The notes under the pieces were generated by a model that worked only from the letters and a program-made list of their open reading frames with translations, did not search any database and was not told where the DNA came from. A DNA stretch of 21,235 nucleotides from Gemmatimonadota bacterium (GTDB lineage: Bacteria > 4572-55 > J002). Positions 1 to 7,585 of this stretch are shown here, piece after piece (positions within the stretch are counted from its first letter, which is position 1; every line of letters begins with the position of its first letter). A program made the position numbers and the translations under genes. The stretch spans positions 1 to 21,235 of the forward strand of contig RFFQ01000179.1 in NCBI GenBank assembly GCA_003697105.1, given 5' to 3'.

Positions 1-1
1 C

Positions 2-1396
2 GGTCAAACCGTGACCTTGACCGGCGTGGCAGACTGTTTCAGCGGTGCACCCCAATATCTACCCGCATATCCGGATCATATCAGCAGTGCCGGCGGTGGG
101 AGTCCCGTGATTTCCAATATCGTGTACAATCCCGCCGATCCGGAAGCGGGTGAAACTGTGACGGTCTCGGCAACAGTTTCCGATGATGGCTCAATAACGA
201 CGGTAGACCTGATTTACAACGCCGGTAGCGGCGATGTCACCACTGCCATGACTCCGATTGGGGGCGATGTGTATGAAGGTGAAATCCCCGGTTTTGCTGA
301 CGGTACGTCGGTTTCGTTTTGGGTGCAAGCGACGGATAATGACGGTAACACCACTACGTCAGCTCCCCAAATTTATATCGTCGGGCAAAGCGATGGGCTG
401 TACTCCATTCAGTTCATTCAGGAAAACCGCGATGCGCTCCTAAACCAAACGGTAACGGTAGAAGCCACAGTAACGATGGGTTTTGGCTCTCTGCGAAGTG
501 ATCGCACCAGCATTTACATTCAGGACGATTCGGGTTATGGGCTTAACTTGTATAATGCGGCGGCGTTGACGGATTTAGTGCGCGGAACCCGGCTGCGGGT
601 TACGGGGACAATCACGGAGTTTAACGGTGTTCTGGAAATTGAACCGCAAAACCCCGCTCAAGATATTGAAATTTTGGCAACGGGTCTGCCAGTAGAGGAC
701 TTGGTCGAGGAGGTGAGTATCGCTCAAGCCAAATCTGCCCGTTGGGATGGGGCGTTGATCCGGGTGAAAGGAACCGTAATCGAAGTGGGTACCAACATCG
801 GCGGTGGCTCAAACATTTTGGTGCGGGATTTTTCCGGTAGCATTGTCGTGCGAATTTGGGATAGCGCGGTGGAAGCCGGTCTTTTTGGAGAGAACACGGG
901 AAGTCCGGCAGAGGTCATCGAACGTATCTTTCAAAAAGATGATTTTTACCAGATTACCGGTATTGGGTCGGTCTATAACGGTGAATATCAAATTTTGACA
1001 GGTTATGGGGAAGATGTCGTCAATCTGACCGAGTCCTTGGGAGACAACATTATCTTTAATGTGGAAACCCTCATGCCCGGACAAATCCCCGGTAACGGGT
1101 TAAAAGATGAACCCTTTGCCCCAGATTTAGGGGAAATGCTGCACCTGACGATCAATTGCCCAACCGAAAGCCGCTTTACCTTGATGGTGTACGATCTGGA
1201 TGGGCGCGAAGTTCGCAATTTAACCCCCGGCGGGAATGCCGCCGGAGGATATTACGAAATTAGCTGGAACGGCACCGATGACAACCGGGAACGGCTCAAT
1301 ATTGGCATTTATTTGCTCTATTTTGAAATCCGTGACTCCCACGGAAAGGTGCAAACGGAAATAAAACCCGTCGTGCTAGGTACGCCAACAGATTAA
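2..1396 (+). CDS. Secreted/cell-surface protein with Ig-like, OB-fold-like and C-terminal FlgD-type Ig domains (5' partial)
   Basis: The reading frame is already open at base 2, and the first residues (GQTVTLTGV) read as the middle of a beta domain, so the gene starts outside the window; the GTG at 11 is probably not the real start. Counting from codon 1 at base 2, an Ig-like module covers about residues 34-128. Two OB-fold-like modules follow at about 133-230 and 237-345, of the type found in secreted nucleases and surface proteins (patterns such as LRVTGTITEFNGVLEI and LIRVKGTVIEV). The C-terminal ~95 residues (VYDLDGREVRNL, then SWNGTDDNRERLNIGIYLL) match the FlgD Ig-like module that ends many exported proteins in FCB-type bacteria and may act in sorting or surface attachment. 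No catalytic domain is visible in this part; one may lie upstream. The assignment to secretion is inferred from domain type. Confidence 0.75.
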   Translation, partial: GQTVTLTGVADCFSGAPQYLPAYPDHISSAGGGSPVISNIVYNPADPEAGETVTVSATVSDDGSITTVDLIYNAGSGDVTTAMTPIGGDVYEGEIPGFADGTSVSFWVQATDNDGNTTTSAPQIYIVGQSDGLYSIQFIQENRDALLNQTVTVEATVTMGFGSLRSDRTSIYIQDDSGYGLNLYNAAALTDLVRGTRLRVTGTITEFNGVLEIEPQNPAQDIEILATGLPVEDLVEEVSIAQAKSARWDGALIRVKGTVIEVGTNIGGGSNILVRDFSGSIVVRIWDSAVEAGLFGENTGSPAEVIERIFQKDDFYQITGIGSVYNGEYQILTGYGEDVVNLTESLGDNIIFNVETLMPGQIPGNGLKDEPFAPDLGEMLHLTINCPTESRFTLMVYDLDGREVRNLTPGGNAAGGYYEISWNGTDDNRERLNIGIYLLYFEIRDSHGKVQTEIKPVVLGTPTD

Positions 1397-1424
1397 CGTA
1401 AACTCAATATGAAAGGGACTATCC

Positions 1425-2138
1425 ATGAAATTAATGACCATCAGCCTTGTACTTGCCGGTTTGTGCGCACCTGTGGCGCTTTTTGCCGAAGAGGGTCCGG
1501 ATATGAATATCACCGTGGATTATGTGAACAAATATATCTTTCGGGGGATGGACTTATTGGCAGATGATAAACCAGCAGTTCAACCCTCGCTCACGCTGAC
1601 ATCCAATGGGCTTTTGCTCAGCATCTGGACCTCGATGGGACTGAGTGACCGAGAGACATACAAAGAAGCAGATGAAATTGATCTGATTGGCGAGTATAGT
1701 GCCGCATTTACAGACTGGATGACCTACACGTTCGGCGCAATTGCCTTTATCAACCCGAACATTCCGGTGACCTTTTCGGAATTATATGCCGGTATCGCGC
1801 TGGAAGCACCCCTCAATCCGTCGTTGATGTACTATTACGAGTACACCCATGGTAACAATGGCTTTTTAGAATTCGGCGTGGCACATACACACTCGTTGAT
1901 GCGCTCGGTGTCTGTTACGGCTACCGCGAATATGGGCTATGATAACGGATTGATGGTTGAAGACCCGGCAATTAGCCATGTGGATATTGCCTTAATACCG
2001 AGTTTTAGCGCACAAAATTATGAACTTTACGGACAATTCCATTATGTGATCGTACCCGATAAAGATGTGGGTATCAATGATGAAGATGAATTCTGGTTTG
2101 GGATCGGTCTCAGTGCCAATTTCACGTTAGTGCGCTAA
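1425..2138 (+). CDS. Putative outer-membrane beta-barrel, TorF-like porin
   Basis: This is a 237-residue protein with a clear signal peptide (residues 1-21, hydrophobic core TISLVLAGLCAPVALF, cleavage likely after FA). The mature part is made of alternating amphipathic strands rich in Y, F and W. The start of the barrel (DYVNKYIFRGMDLLADDKPAVQPSL) resembles the TorF family signature, in which a V-x-x-Y-x-F-R-G motif is followed by a conserved DKPAVQ block. It ends in a barrel-like strand (FGIGLSANFTLVR), although without the usual final aromatic residue. AAAGGG lies just upstream of the ATG. The transport substrate cannot be read from the sequence. The gene is separated by 28 nt from the preceding surface-protein gene and is followed by a strong terminator. 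Confidence 0.7.
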   Translation: MKLMTISLVLAGLCAPVALFAEEGPDMNITVDYVNKYIFRGMDLLADDKPAVQPSLTLTSNGLLLSIWTSMGLSDRETYKEADEIDLIGEYSAAFTDWMTYTFGAIAFINPNIPVTFSELYAGIALEAPLNPSLMYYYEYTHGNNGFLEFGVAHTHSLMRSVSVTATANMGYDNGLMVEDPAISHVDIALIPSFSAQNYELYGQFHYVIVPDKDVGINDEDEFWFGIGLSANFTLVR

Positions 2139-2154
2139 AATTTGCTGAAATGGA

Positions 2155-2183
2155 TTGACAATTCAGCGGGTATCATATATATA
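2155..2183 (+). promoter_or_regulatory. Sigma70-like promoter candidate upstream of the radical SAM/DUF59 pair
   Basis: A perfect TTGACA -35 hexamer lies at 2155-2160. The AT tract TATATA at 2178-2183 gives 17-bp spacing; a copy at 2176-2181 gives 15 bp. The predicted transcription start near 2190 lies directly before the terminator hairpin at 2201. The -35 match is strong and the -10 match is moderate. Confidence 0.5.
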
Positions 2184-2186
2184 CCC
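2168..2186. promoter_or_regulatory. Inverted repeat overlapping the -10 region, operator candidate
   Basis: GGGTAT (2168-2173) and ATACCC (2181-2186) are perfect inverted arms separated by 7 nt. The repeat covers the proposed -10 element, so a bound dimeric regulator would block polymerase. The binding protein is unknown, and AT-rich flanks give palindromes by chance fairly easily. Confidence 0.35.
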
Positions 2187-2200
2187 ACCACATACCTTGC

Positions 2201-2240
2201 AGAGCCTGAAATTCAGGCTCTCTTTTTTTCTTTATTTTTT
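2201..2240 (+). terminator. Rho-independent terminator downstream of the TorF-like porin gene
   Basis: AGAGCCTG (2201-2208) pairs with CAGGCTCT (2214-2221) around a short AAATT loop. The hairpin is followed by seven T residues (2223-2229) and a further T-rich stretch. It ends the porin transcript, and because it also lies after the candidate promoter at 2155 it could act as an attenuator for the next gene. Confidence 0.85.
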
Positions 2241-2251
2241 CAGGTGTCGTG

Positions 2252-3571
2252 ATGAGCCAACAGCCATATCTTGTATTTGCCGATGACTGCGGGCAGATTT
2301 ATGATCATCCTCGTCTGTGGGCTGTGGGAAATTCTGGACACGAGACCCTTCTTCCAGAACCGGATGAATGGATTCCGATTCCCTACGGCAGTGAATTGTA
2401 TATCCTACCCCAGACATTTCCGTTGGGTTACCAACCGCAAACGGGTCAAATAAGACCATTGGAGTTTCAGCGGTTAAACGGCAAACGGCGCCGGGTGTAC
2501 GCGGTCTCGGCATACACCCCACCAGCTTACACCCGAACATTGCTACCTGCCGCCCAATATACCCAACCGCGGGAGTGGTTGCCGTTGAGGTCTTATACGG
2601 CAGTAGGGTGGAAAGACGGTCAATTTTGGGTAGCGGTTTTTAAGTCGGATCCGCGTGACGGATGGAATCCCATCTACTATCAGGAGGATTTAACCGCAGT
2701 TGTTCAGCAAAAACTGGCAGACTATCCCCATAACCGGGTTTGGAAGCAATTAGCACGCTGTACGTTGGAATATCAGTGCAATGCCGCGTATAATGCTATG
2801 AAAAAACGGCTCGAAATCCCCTTGCCGACTTCCTCAGCGTGTAATTCCAGTTGTGTGGGATGTCTATCGTTCCAGCCGGAAGATTCCTGCCCAGCCAGCC
2901 ATGACCGGGTGACGTACCGGCTACGTGCTCACGAAATCGCCGAGGCGGCGGTACCGCATTTAGAATCCGTCGATCAAGCTGTTGCCAGTTTTGGTCAGGG
3001 CTGTGAGGGCGAACCCTTATTACAAACCAAGGTCATTGCCGAAGCAATCCAGCTGATCCGGCAGCATACCGCTAAAGGGACGATTAATATCAACACCAAC
3101 GGTAGCCTCCCGCGTGAAGTCCAAAAACTGTGTGATGCCGGTCTGGATGCGATTCGGGTGAGCCTCAATAGTGGCGTGACCGAAAGCTATAACCGGTACT
3201 ACCAACCCCGCGGCTACACCTTTGCCGATGTCAAAAAGTCGTTGAAAATTTGTAAGGAAAATGGTATATTCACCTCAATCAATTTGCTGGTATTTCCAGG
3301 AATTACCGACCAACCTTGCGAAATCGAGGGACTCTTCCAATTAATTGAAGAGACCCAACTGGATTACATTCAGTTACGGAATATGAGCATCGATCCACTG
3401 ATGTATTTGGATTTATACCCAGAATATTCGCACGCCGGTAGGGGCATTCGCCAAATGGTTCAGCAACTACAGAAACATTTCCCTTCGGTACAATTTGGCT
3501 ACTTCAACCGGGCTAAAGAACAGTGGTATTCATTTGCAGAGACCACGCAAAAGATAACTGGAAACAAATAG
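2252..3571 (+). CDS. Radical SAM protein with a long unassigned N-terminal extension
   Basis: The protein has 439 residues. The radical SAM signature C-x3-C-x2-C (CNSSCVGC) is at residues 197, 201 and 204. After it come a GGE-like stretch (FGQGCEGEPLL) and further barrel strands (NINTNGSLP, DAIRVSLNS), typical of enzymes that bind a [4Fe-4S] cluster and S-adenosylmethionine. The cluster motif normally sits near the start of the barrel, so residues 1-190 form an extra domain that I do not recognise; it is rich in P, Y and W. I chose ATG 2252 over the in-frame GTG at 2249 because AGGTG (2242-2246) is 5 nt away from the ATG. No B12-binding domain is visible. The next gene starts 1 nt after the stop, so the two are almost certainly co-transcribed. 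The substrate is unknown. Confidence 0.8.
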   Translation: MSQQPYLVFADDCGQIYDHPRLWAVGNSGHETLLPEPDEWIPIPYGSELYILPQTFPLGYQPQTGQIRPLEFQRLNGKRRRVYAVSAYTPPAYTRTLLPAAQYTQPREWLPLRSYTAVGWKDGQFWVAVFKSDPRDGWNPIYYQEDLTAVVQQKLADYPHNRVWKQLARCTLEYQCNAAYNAMKKRLEIPLPTSSACNSSCVGCLSFQPEDSCPASHDRVTYRLRAHEIAEAAVPHLESVDQAVASFGQGCEGEPLLQTKVIAEAIQLIRQHTAKGTININTNGSLPREVQKLCDAGLDAIRVSLNSGVTESYNRYYQPRGYTFADVKKSLKICKENGIFTSINLLVFPGITDQPCEIEGLFQLIEETQLDYIQLRNMSIDPLMYLDLYPEYSHAGRGIRQMVQQLQKHFPSVQFGYFNRAKEQWYSFAETTQKITGNK

Positions 3572-3572
3572 A

Positions 3573-3920
3573 ATGGCACATATTACCGAAGCCCAAATTT
3601 GGGAGAAATTAAAAGAGTTTTATGACCCTGAAATTCCCATCAATGTGGTTGACTTGGGTCTGATTTACGGGGTTCAAGTGCGGGGTACTCAGGTTTCCAT
3701 CAAGGCAACTCTGACCGTGCCTGCCTGCCCACTTAAAGGGCACATGATCGATGGTATTCGGCGTACTATCCTTCAATTGGAGGGTGTCGATCATGTGGAT
3801 GTGGAATTGATTTGGACACCTCCGTGGAGTCCAGCGTTGATGACTGATGAAGGTAAACGCCGCTACCAGCAACTTCGTGACGCCTCTCATCCAAATCCAA
3901 TTCGTATAGGACGCCGGTAA
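3573..3920 (+). CDS. DUF59/MIP18-family metal-sulfur cluster assembly protein (SufT/PaaD-like)
   Basis: This 115-residue protein carries the family hallmarks: DPEIPINVVDLGLIY at residues 18-32, TVPACP at 48-53 with the conserved Cys52, and WTPPWSP at 81-87. Family members help mature or deliver Fe-S clusters (SufT, human MIP18/FAM96B) or take part in phenylacetate oxygenase assembly (PaaD). No phenylacetate genes are nearby. The gene directly follows a radical SAM gene whose product needs a [4Fe-4S] cluster, so a role in cluster supply to that enzyme is a reasonable inference. A short tail after the WTPPWSP motif (about 28 residues) is basic and probably disordered. Confidence 0.88.
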   Translation: MAHITEAQIWEKLKEFYDPEIPINVVDLGLIYGVQVRGTQVSIKATLTVPACPLKGHMIDGIRRTILQLEGVDHVDVELIWTPPWSPALMTDEGKRRYQQLRDASHPNPIRIGRR

Positions 3921-3934
3921 AGGGGGATTCCGGT

Positions 3935-3957
3935 TATAATTGCTCGGTTATTGAGCA
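3935..3957 (+). promoter_or_regulatory. Perfect -10 hexamer followed by a small hairpin before the receiver-domain gene
   Basis: TATAAT is at 3935-3940, with no convincing -35 element upstream. TGCTC (3941-3945) and GAGCA (3953-3957) can pair around a 7-nt loop. This could be a weak promoter for the following gene. Confidence 0.25.
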
Positions 3958-3979
3958 CGCTGAGAAGAGGGAGACACTC

Positions 3980-4381
3980 ATGGCAGTCCCAGAAAGCTTT
4001 GATGGAATCATTTTAGTTGCCGATGATGACGTTCAGATCGGAAAATTAATCAAAAAAGCACTTGAGGTAGAAGGTTTTGAAGTGATGGTCGTCACCAATG
4101 GGGAGGAAGCCATGACCGCCGCGCGCCACCCCCGAGTGAAGTTGATTATTATGGATGCCTTAATGCCGAAAGTCAATGGATTTGAAGCGAGTGAAAAAAT
4201 CAAAAAATCACTGAATCCACAAGTGGCTATCATTTTACTGACTGCCGTATATCGTCAAACCCGCTTCAAATTGAAAGCAAAAAAAGAATGGGGTATTGAT
4301 TCATTTATGACAAAACCTTTTGACATCAATGAGTTAATATCCGAAGTTAAACGATTACTCCGCTTTCCCGGTTACGCCTGA
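3980..4381 (+). CDS. Stand-alone response regulator receiver domain (CheY-like)
   Basis: The 133-residue protein is a single receiver domain with no output domain. The conserved residues are all in place: acidic pocket D15-D16-D17, phosphoacceptor D59 in IIMDALMP, T88 in LLTAV and K112 in MTKPF. Single-domain receivers usually act by binding partner proteins (chemotaxis, phosphorelay or polarity systems) after phosphorylation by a histidine kinase. No kinase is encoded in the window, so the signal and partner are unknown. A good ribosome site (AGAGGGAG, 3965-3972) lies 7-8 nt before the ATG. The stop overlaps the ATG of the next reading frame (ATGA-type junction). Confidence 0.9.
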   Translation: MAVPESFDGIILVADDDVQIGKLIKKALEVEGFEVMVVTNGEEAMTAARHPRVKLIIMDALMPKVNGFEASEKIKKSLNPQVAIILLTAVYRQTRFKLKAKKEWGIDSFMTKPFDINELISEVKRLLRFPGYA

Positions 4382-4776
4382 TGGTTCGCTTCATTACCCC
4401 TTATAAACCATATCTTTCGGGACTATGGGTCGTTATTTTGTTGATTACGACCCTTTCTCTTATTGAAATGCCTGCGAATGAAGTTGTTCCGGTTACCGAT
4501 TCCGGCTGGTCAACCTCCGCAACCCACTATTGCTTCCAGATGCGTCACCTATCCTATTTGGCGGGCATTTTACCCTCTGGATACACTCTCAATGGGCGCG
4601 AATTCCGGCAACACGTTTATGCCACCGTTACGGCAATGTCCTCTTCGGGTATTGCTTGCCTCCGCAACAAGCCTATACCCCATCAATTTGGGGGAAATCC
4701 TCACGTTTTAGTTAAAAAATGGCGATTCGTCTATCGCCTTACTCGTGATAGGGATGGCCTGCCCCTACCGGTATAA
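4381..4776 (+). CDS. Small putative membrane protein, possibly frameshifted or degraded
   Basis: This 131-codon frame starts on the ATG that overlaps the stop of the receiver gene. Residues 1-30 look like a genuine membrane-protein start: a polar YKPYLSG segment then a hydrophobic helix (LWVVILLITTLSLIEMP). After about residue 40 the composition no longer looks like a folded protein. The other two plus-strand frames are also open here, to stops at 4711 and 4715, and one reads more hydrophobically (for example PILFGGHFTLWIH and CHRYGNVLFGYCLPPQQAYTP). The N-terminus and those fragments faintly recall VanZ-type small membrane proteins broken by a frameshift, but this is a guess. The last 20 codons run through a hairpin at 4721-4738, which also argues that the true end is near 4711-4715. 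Confidence 0.3.
   Translation: MVRFITPYKPYLSGLWVVILLITTLSLIEMPANEVVPVTDSGWSTSATHYCFQMRHLSYLAGILPSGYTLNGREFRQHVYATVTAMSSSGIACLRNKPIPHQFGGNPHVLVKKWRFVYRLTRDRDGLPLPV
4711..4738 (-). terminator. Hairpin with A-tract, reading as a terminator on the minus strand
   Basis: GGCGAT (4721-4726) and ATCGCC (4733-4738) form a 6-bp stem, preceded on the plus strand by AAAAAA. Read on the minus strand this is a stem followed by a T tract. No minus-strand gene is visible nearby, so it may instead be the remains of a bidirectional terminator at the end of the preceding broken ORF. Confidence 0.3.
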
Positions 4777-4834
4777 TCCCACTGATACATTAAAAGTAAC
4801 TCAGGTGATGTTCAGACTCGTCCCGGAGTATCTG

Positions 4835-4869
4835 GAGACGGGTCTCAATTCGTCCCCGGACTGTCCGGG
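4835..4869 (+). promoter_or_regulatory. Two adjacent inverted repeats in the secD leader
   Basis: GAGAC-GG-GTCTC (4835-4846) is a perfect short palindrome. CCCGGA (4855-4860) and TCCGGG (4864-4869) form a 6-bp GC-rich stem around CTG. The second hairpin lies about 30 nt before the secD ribosome site and has no T tract, so it is not a standard terminator. Possible roles are an operator or an mRNA leader structure; no known riboswitch class is recognised. Confidence 0.3.
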
Positions 4870-4912
4870 AGAATATAGGGAATTCCATTTTATTTTTATG
4901 GAGGATAACTAG

Positions 4913-6541
4913 ATGTCTCTTAATAACTTATGGGTGCGAGTTGGTATCGCATTTATCGCGTTGGGTTTAGCGGTGTTTTATCTGATGCCGACGTACCAGT
5001 TGTATTCTTTAAAAGCAAAAGATACGCTGACCCCGGCAGATTCGCTTAAAATTGAAGAATTGAGCGAAAAAGCCATTAATTTGGGTCTGGACTTGCAAGG
5101 TGGGATGCACCTTGTGGTTGAAATTGATAAGAGCGAACTCTCAGGAGAAGATGAAATTGAAGAAGCCCGGGATCGCGCTCTGCAAGTCATCCGTAACCGT
5201 ATTGATGAATTTGGGGTGCGAGAACCGATCATCCAAAAACAAGGTGATGAACGTATTATCGTGCAATTGGCAGGCGTGACCGACCCGGATCGCGCAAAGG
5301 CTATCGTCAATCGAACGGCATTCTTGGAATTTAAATTGGTCGAAAAGCCAGACGAATTGAATGAACTTCTACAAAAAATTGATGAAACCTTAGCGTCCAG
5401 CTCCTCCGATACCGCGGGTTTCAATACGGATCAAAATCCATTCACCAAATTGTTATCCAGTTCCGGTAGTGATCTGCTCATCCCCGATGAGAATCTGGAT
5501 GAAGTCCGCCGGATTCTGGGAGACCCGGTGCTCTACCGCCGAGCCGACCCCCAAGATAAACCCAAATATGCCGGCGACCCGCGGGTGAAACGCTTGATCA
5601 AAAAACAAAATGAAATTGCCTATGGAAAACGAGAACAATACCCCGATGGACAGTATTACACCCCCCTATTTCTGCTGAAATCCAAAGCAGAACTCACCGG
5701 GGAACATTTGAAAGATGCCCGGGTTGAGCTGGGACAGGGCTATGACCCGAAAACAGCGGGTAAACCGTATGTCTCCTTGACCTTCACTAGTGAAGGGGCG
5801 GACCTCTTTGCCGATGTGACCGGTGCCAACATCAAAGAACGGTTAGCTATTGTATTAGACGGCCGAGTCCAATCCGCTCCGGTAATTCAGGATAAAATTC
5901 GGGGCGGTCGGGCGCAAATCACCGGTGATTTTAGCATGGAAGAGGCAAAAGACCTGCGGGTTGTCCTCAAAGCCGGTTCCTTGCCCGTACCGATCCGGAT
6001 TGAAGAGGAACGCACCGTTGGCGCCACGCTGGGGGCAGACTCCATCCGCAGTGGGCAACTGGCAACCATCGTGGGTCTGGCGGCAGTGGCTGTGTTTATT
6101 GTGATCTGGTACAAACTGTCCGGTTTTGTGGCGTTGCTGGCGTTGGTGCTCAACGTGGTCTTTATCATGGCGGCGTTGGCTGGGTTTGGTGCTACCCTGA
6201 CCCTGCCCGGTATTGCCGGTATCATCTTGACTATCGGGATGGCGGTCGATGCAAACGTGCTCATCTTTGAACGTATCCGGGAAGAATTGCGCACCGGCAA
6301 AAGTGTCCGGGCGGCAATTGATGCCGGTTATGGACGCGCGTTCCGTACAATTTTGGATGCCAATGTGACAACCTTGATTACGGCGATAGTCCTCTACCAA
6401 TTTGGGACGGGTCCCATCAAAGGGTTCGCGGTTACCCTGAGTATCGGGATTGTGATGAGTATGTTTACCGCTATTTTTGTCACCCGTATTGTCTTTGATG
6501 CCATTCTGGCAAACCGTCCCCTGCAAAAATTGAGCATCTAA
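4913..6541 (+). CDS. secD: Protein translocase subunit SecD
   Basis: SecD works with SecF in the inner membrane and uses the proton-motive force to complete export of Sec substrates. The 542-residue protein has an N-terminal membrane helix (about 7-27), the P1 signature NLGLDLQGGMHLVVEI near residues 57-71, a large periplasmic region, and a C-terminal bundle of five membrane helices (from about 380). That bundle contains GMAVDANVLIFERIREE with the conserved Asp446, implicated in proton transfer. GGAGG at 4900-4904 lies 8 nt before the ATG. About 70 residues between the P1 signature region and the second periplasmic block (around 155-245) are charged and poorly conserved. secF follows after 19 nt, and the two are clearly an operon. 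Confidence 0.97.
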   Translation: MSLNNLWVRVGIAFIALGLAVFYLMPTYQLYSLKAKDTLTPADSLKIEELSEKAINLGLDLQGGMHLVVEIDKSELSGEDEIEEARDRALQVIRNRIDEFGVREPIIQKQGDERIIVQLAGVTDPDRAKAIVNRTAFLEFKLVEKPDELNELLQKIDETLASSSSDTAGFNTDQNPFTKLLSSSGSDLLIPDENLDEVRRILGDPVLYRRADPQDKPKYAGDPRVKRLIKKQNEIAYGKREQYPDGQYYTPLFLLKSKAELTGEHLKDARVELGQGYDPKTAGKPYVSLTFTSEGADLFADVTGANIKERLAIVLDGRVQSAPVIQDKIRGGRAQITGDFSMEEAKDLRVVLKAGSLPVPIRIEEERTVGATLGADSIRSGQLATIVGLAAVAVFIVIWYKLSGFVALLALVLNVVFIMAALAGFGATLTLPGIAGIILTIGMAVDANVLIFERIREELRTGKSVRAAIDAGYGRAFRTILDANVTTLITAIVLYQFGTGPIKGFAVTLSIGIVMSMFTAIFVTRIVFDAILANRPLQKLSI

Positions 6542-6560
6542 CCCAAAAGGAGAATACGTA

Positions 6561-7517
6561 ATGGAGATTTTTACCAACACAAATGTAGATTTTATTGGCA
6601 AACGGAAAGTTGCCTTTATCGTCTCACTGGTGATCATTTCACTGGGAATCATTTCCTTGATTGTTCACGGTGGACCCCGTTTAAGTATTGATTTTGAAGG
6701 AGGATTGCAACTTCAATTTCGCTTTGAAAAACCCGTCGATATTGCTGAAATTCGCCGTATTTTAGCCGAAACCGGACACCCCTCGGCTGAAATCCAGATG
6801 TTTGGCGCTGAAACCGAAGTGTTGATCCGTATCAAAGGCACAGAAGGAACCACCGAAACGGAGGAAGGCAAAAATCCGTTGGTACATGAAATCCAAGAAG
6901 CATTTGCCGAAGCCTTCCCCGATAATCCGGCAATCATTGACCGCCAAGAGCAGGTTGGTCCCAAGGTAGGGCAGGAACTGAAAGGACAAGCCCTTTTGGC
7001 AATTTTATATTCCATGATCGGGATTATTTTGTACATCTGGTGGCGGTTTGAGTTTAAATTTGGTGCCGCTGCTGTTATTGCACTTTTTCATGATGTGGTG
7101 ATTACCATTGGGGTGTTTTCCCTGATCGATCATGAAATTTCATTGACGATCATCGCCGCCCTTTTGACGATTGTGGGATATTCCCTCAATGATACCATCG
7201 TGGTCTTTGACCGTATCCGCGAAAATCTGCGGAATATGCGCCGTAAAGAATATAGCGAAATCATTAATGCCAGCATCAATCAGACCCTGAGCCGGACGTT
7301 ATTAACTTCCGGTACGACCTTTTTGGTGGTGCTGTCCCTGATCATCCTTGGCGGCTCGGTGATTCAGGATTTCGGAATTGCCTTATTGGTCGGGATTGTC
7401 GTTGGTACGTATTCCTCTATTTTTGTTGCCAGCCCCATGCTGGTGGAATGGCAAGCGCGTCAAGAAGCCAATCAAAAGGCGAAAGTACGCACCAACGTCA
7501 AACGGAAGAAAAAATAA
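6561..7517 (+). CDS. secF: Protein translocase subunit SecF
   Basis: SecF pairs with SecD in the accessory export complex. The 318-residue protein has a first membrane helix at about 17-36 and a short periplasmic domain containing the SIDFEGGLQLQFRF signature. Five further helices follow, with the VGYSLNDTIVVFDRIREN motif that holds the conserved acidic residue. AAAGGAG (6545-6551) lies before the ATG. The C-terminus is a short, strongly basic cytoplasmic tail (KVRTNVKRKKK). A terminator follows directly, closing the secDF transcript. Confidence 0.97.
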   Translation: MEIFTNTNVDFIGKRKVAFIVSLVIISLGIISLIVHGGPRLSIDFEGGLQLQFRFEKPVDIAEIRRILAETGHPSAEIQMFGAETEVLIRIKGTEGTTETEEGKNPLVHEIQEAFAEAFPDNPAIIDRQEQVGPKVGQELKGQALLAILYSMIGIILYIWWRFEFKFGAAAVIALFHDVVITIGVFSLIDHEISLTIIAALLTIVGYSLNDTIVVFDRIRENLRNMRRKEYSEIINASINQTLSRTLLTSGTTFLVVLSLIILGGSVIQDFGIALLVGIVVGTYSSIFVASPMLVEWQARQEANQKAKVRTNVKRKKK

Positions 7518-7525
7518 TAACCATG

Positions 7526-7568
7526 AGATTCCATCCTTCATCCGCAAGGATGGAATCTTTTCATTTTT
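7526..7568 (+). terminator. Rho-independent terminator after secF
   Basis: A perfect 13-bp stem forms from AGATTCCATCCTT (7526-7538) and AAGGATGGAATCT (7546-7558), around the loop CATCCGC. It is followed by a T-rich tract interrupted by CA (to 7568). It separates secDF from the downstream block. Confidence 0.9.
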
Positions 7569-7585
7569 ACCGAGGAGGTGTATTC

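Noticed and set aside
4777-4912. Small structured RNA gene (SRP RNA or riboswitch) before secD
   Set aside because: Hairpins exist, but none of the conserved loop sequences of SRP RNA or a known riboswitch are visible.
5855-6652. 265-codon open frame on the minus strand opposite secD/secF
   Set aside because: It lies entirely antisense to conserved secD and the start of secF, is rich in H, Q, D and G as expected from the reverse complement, and matches no family I know.
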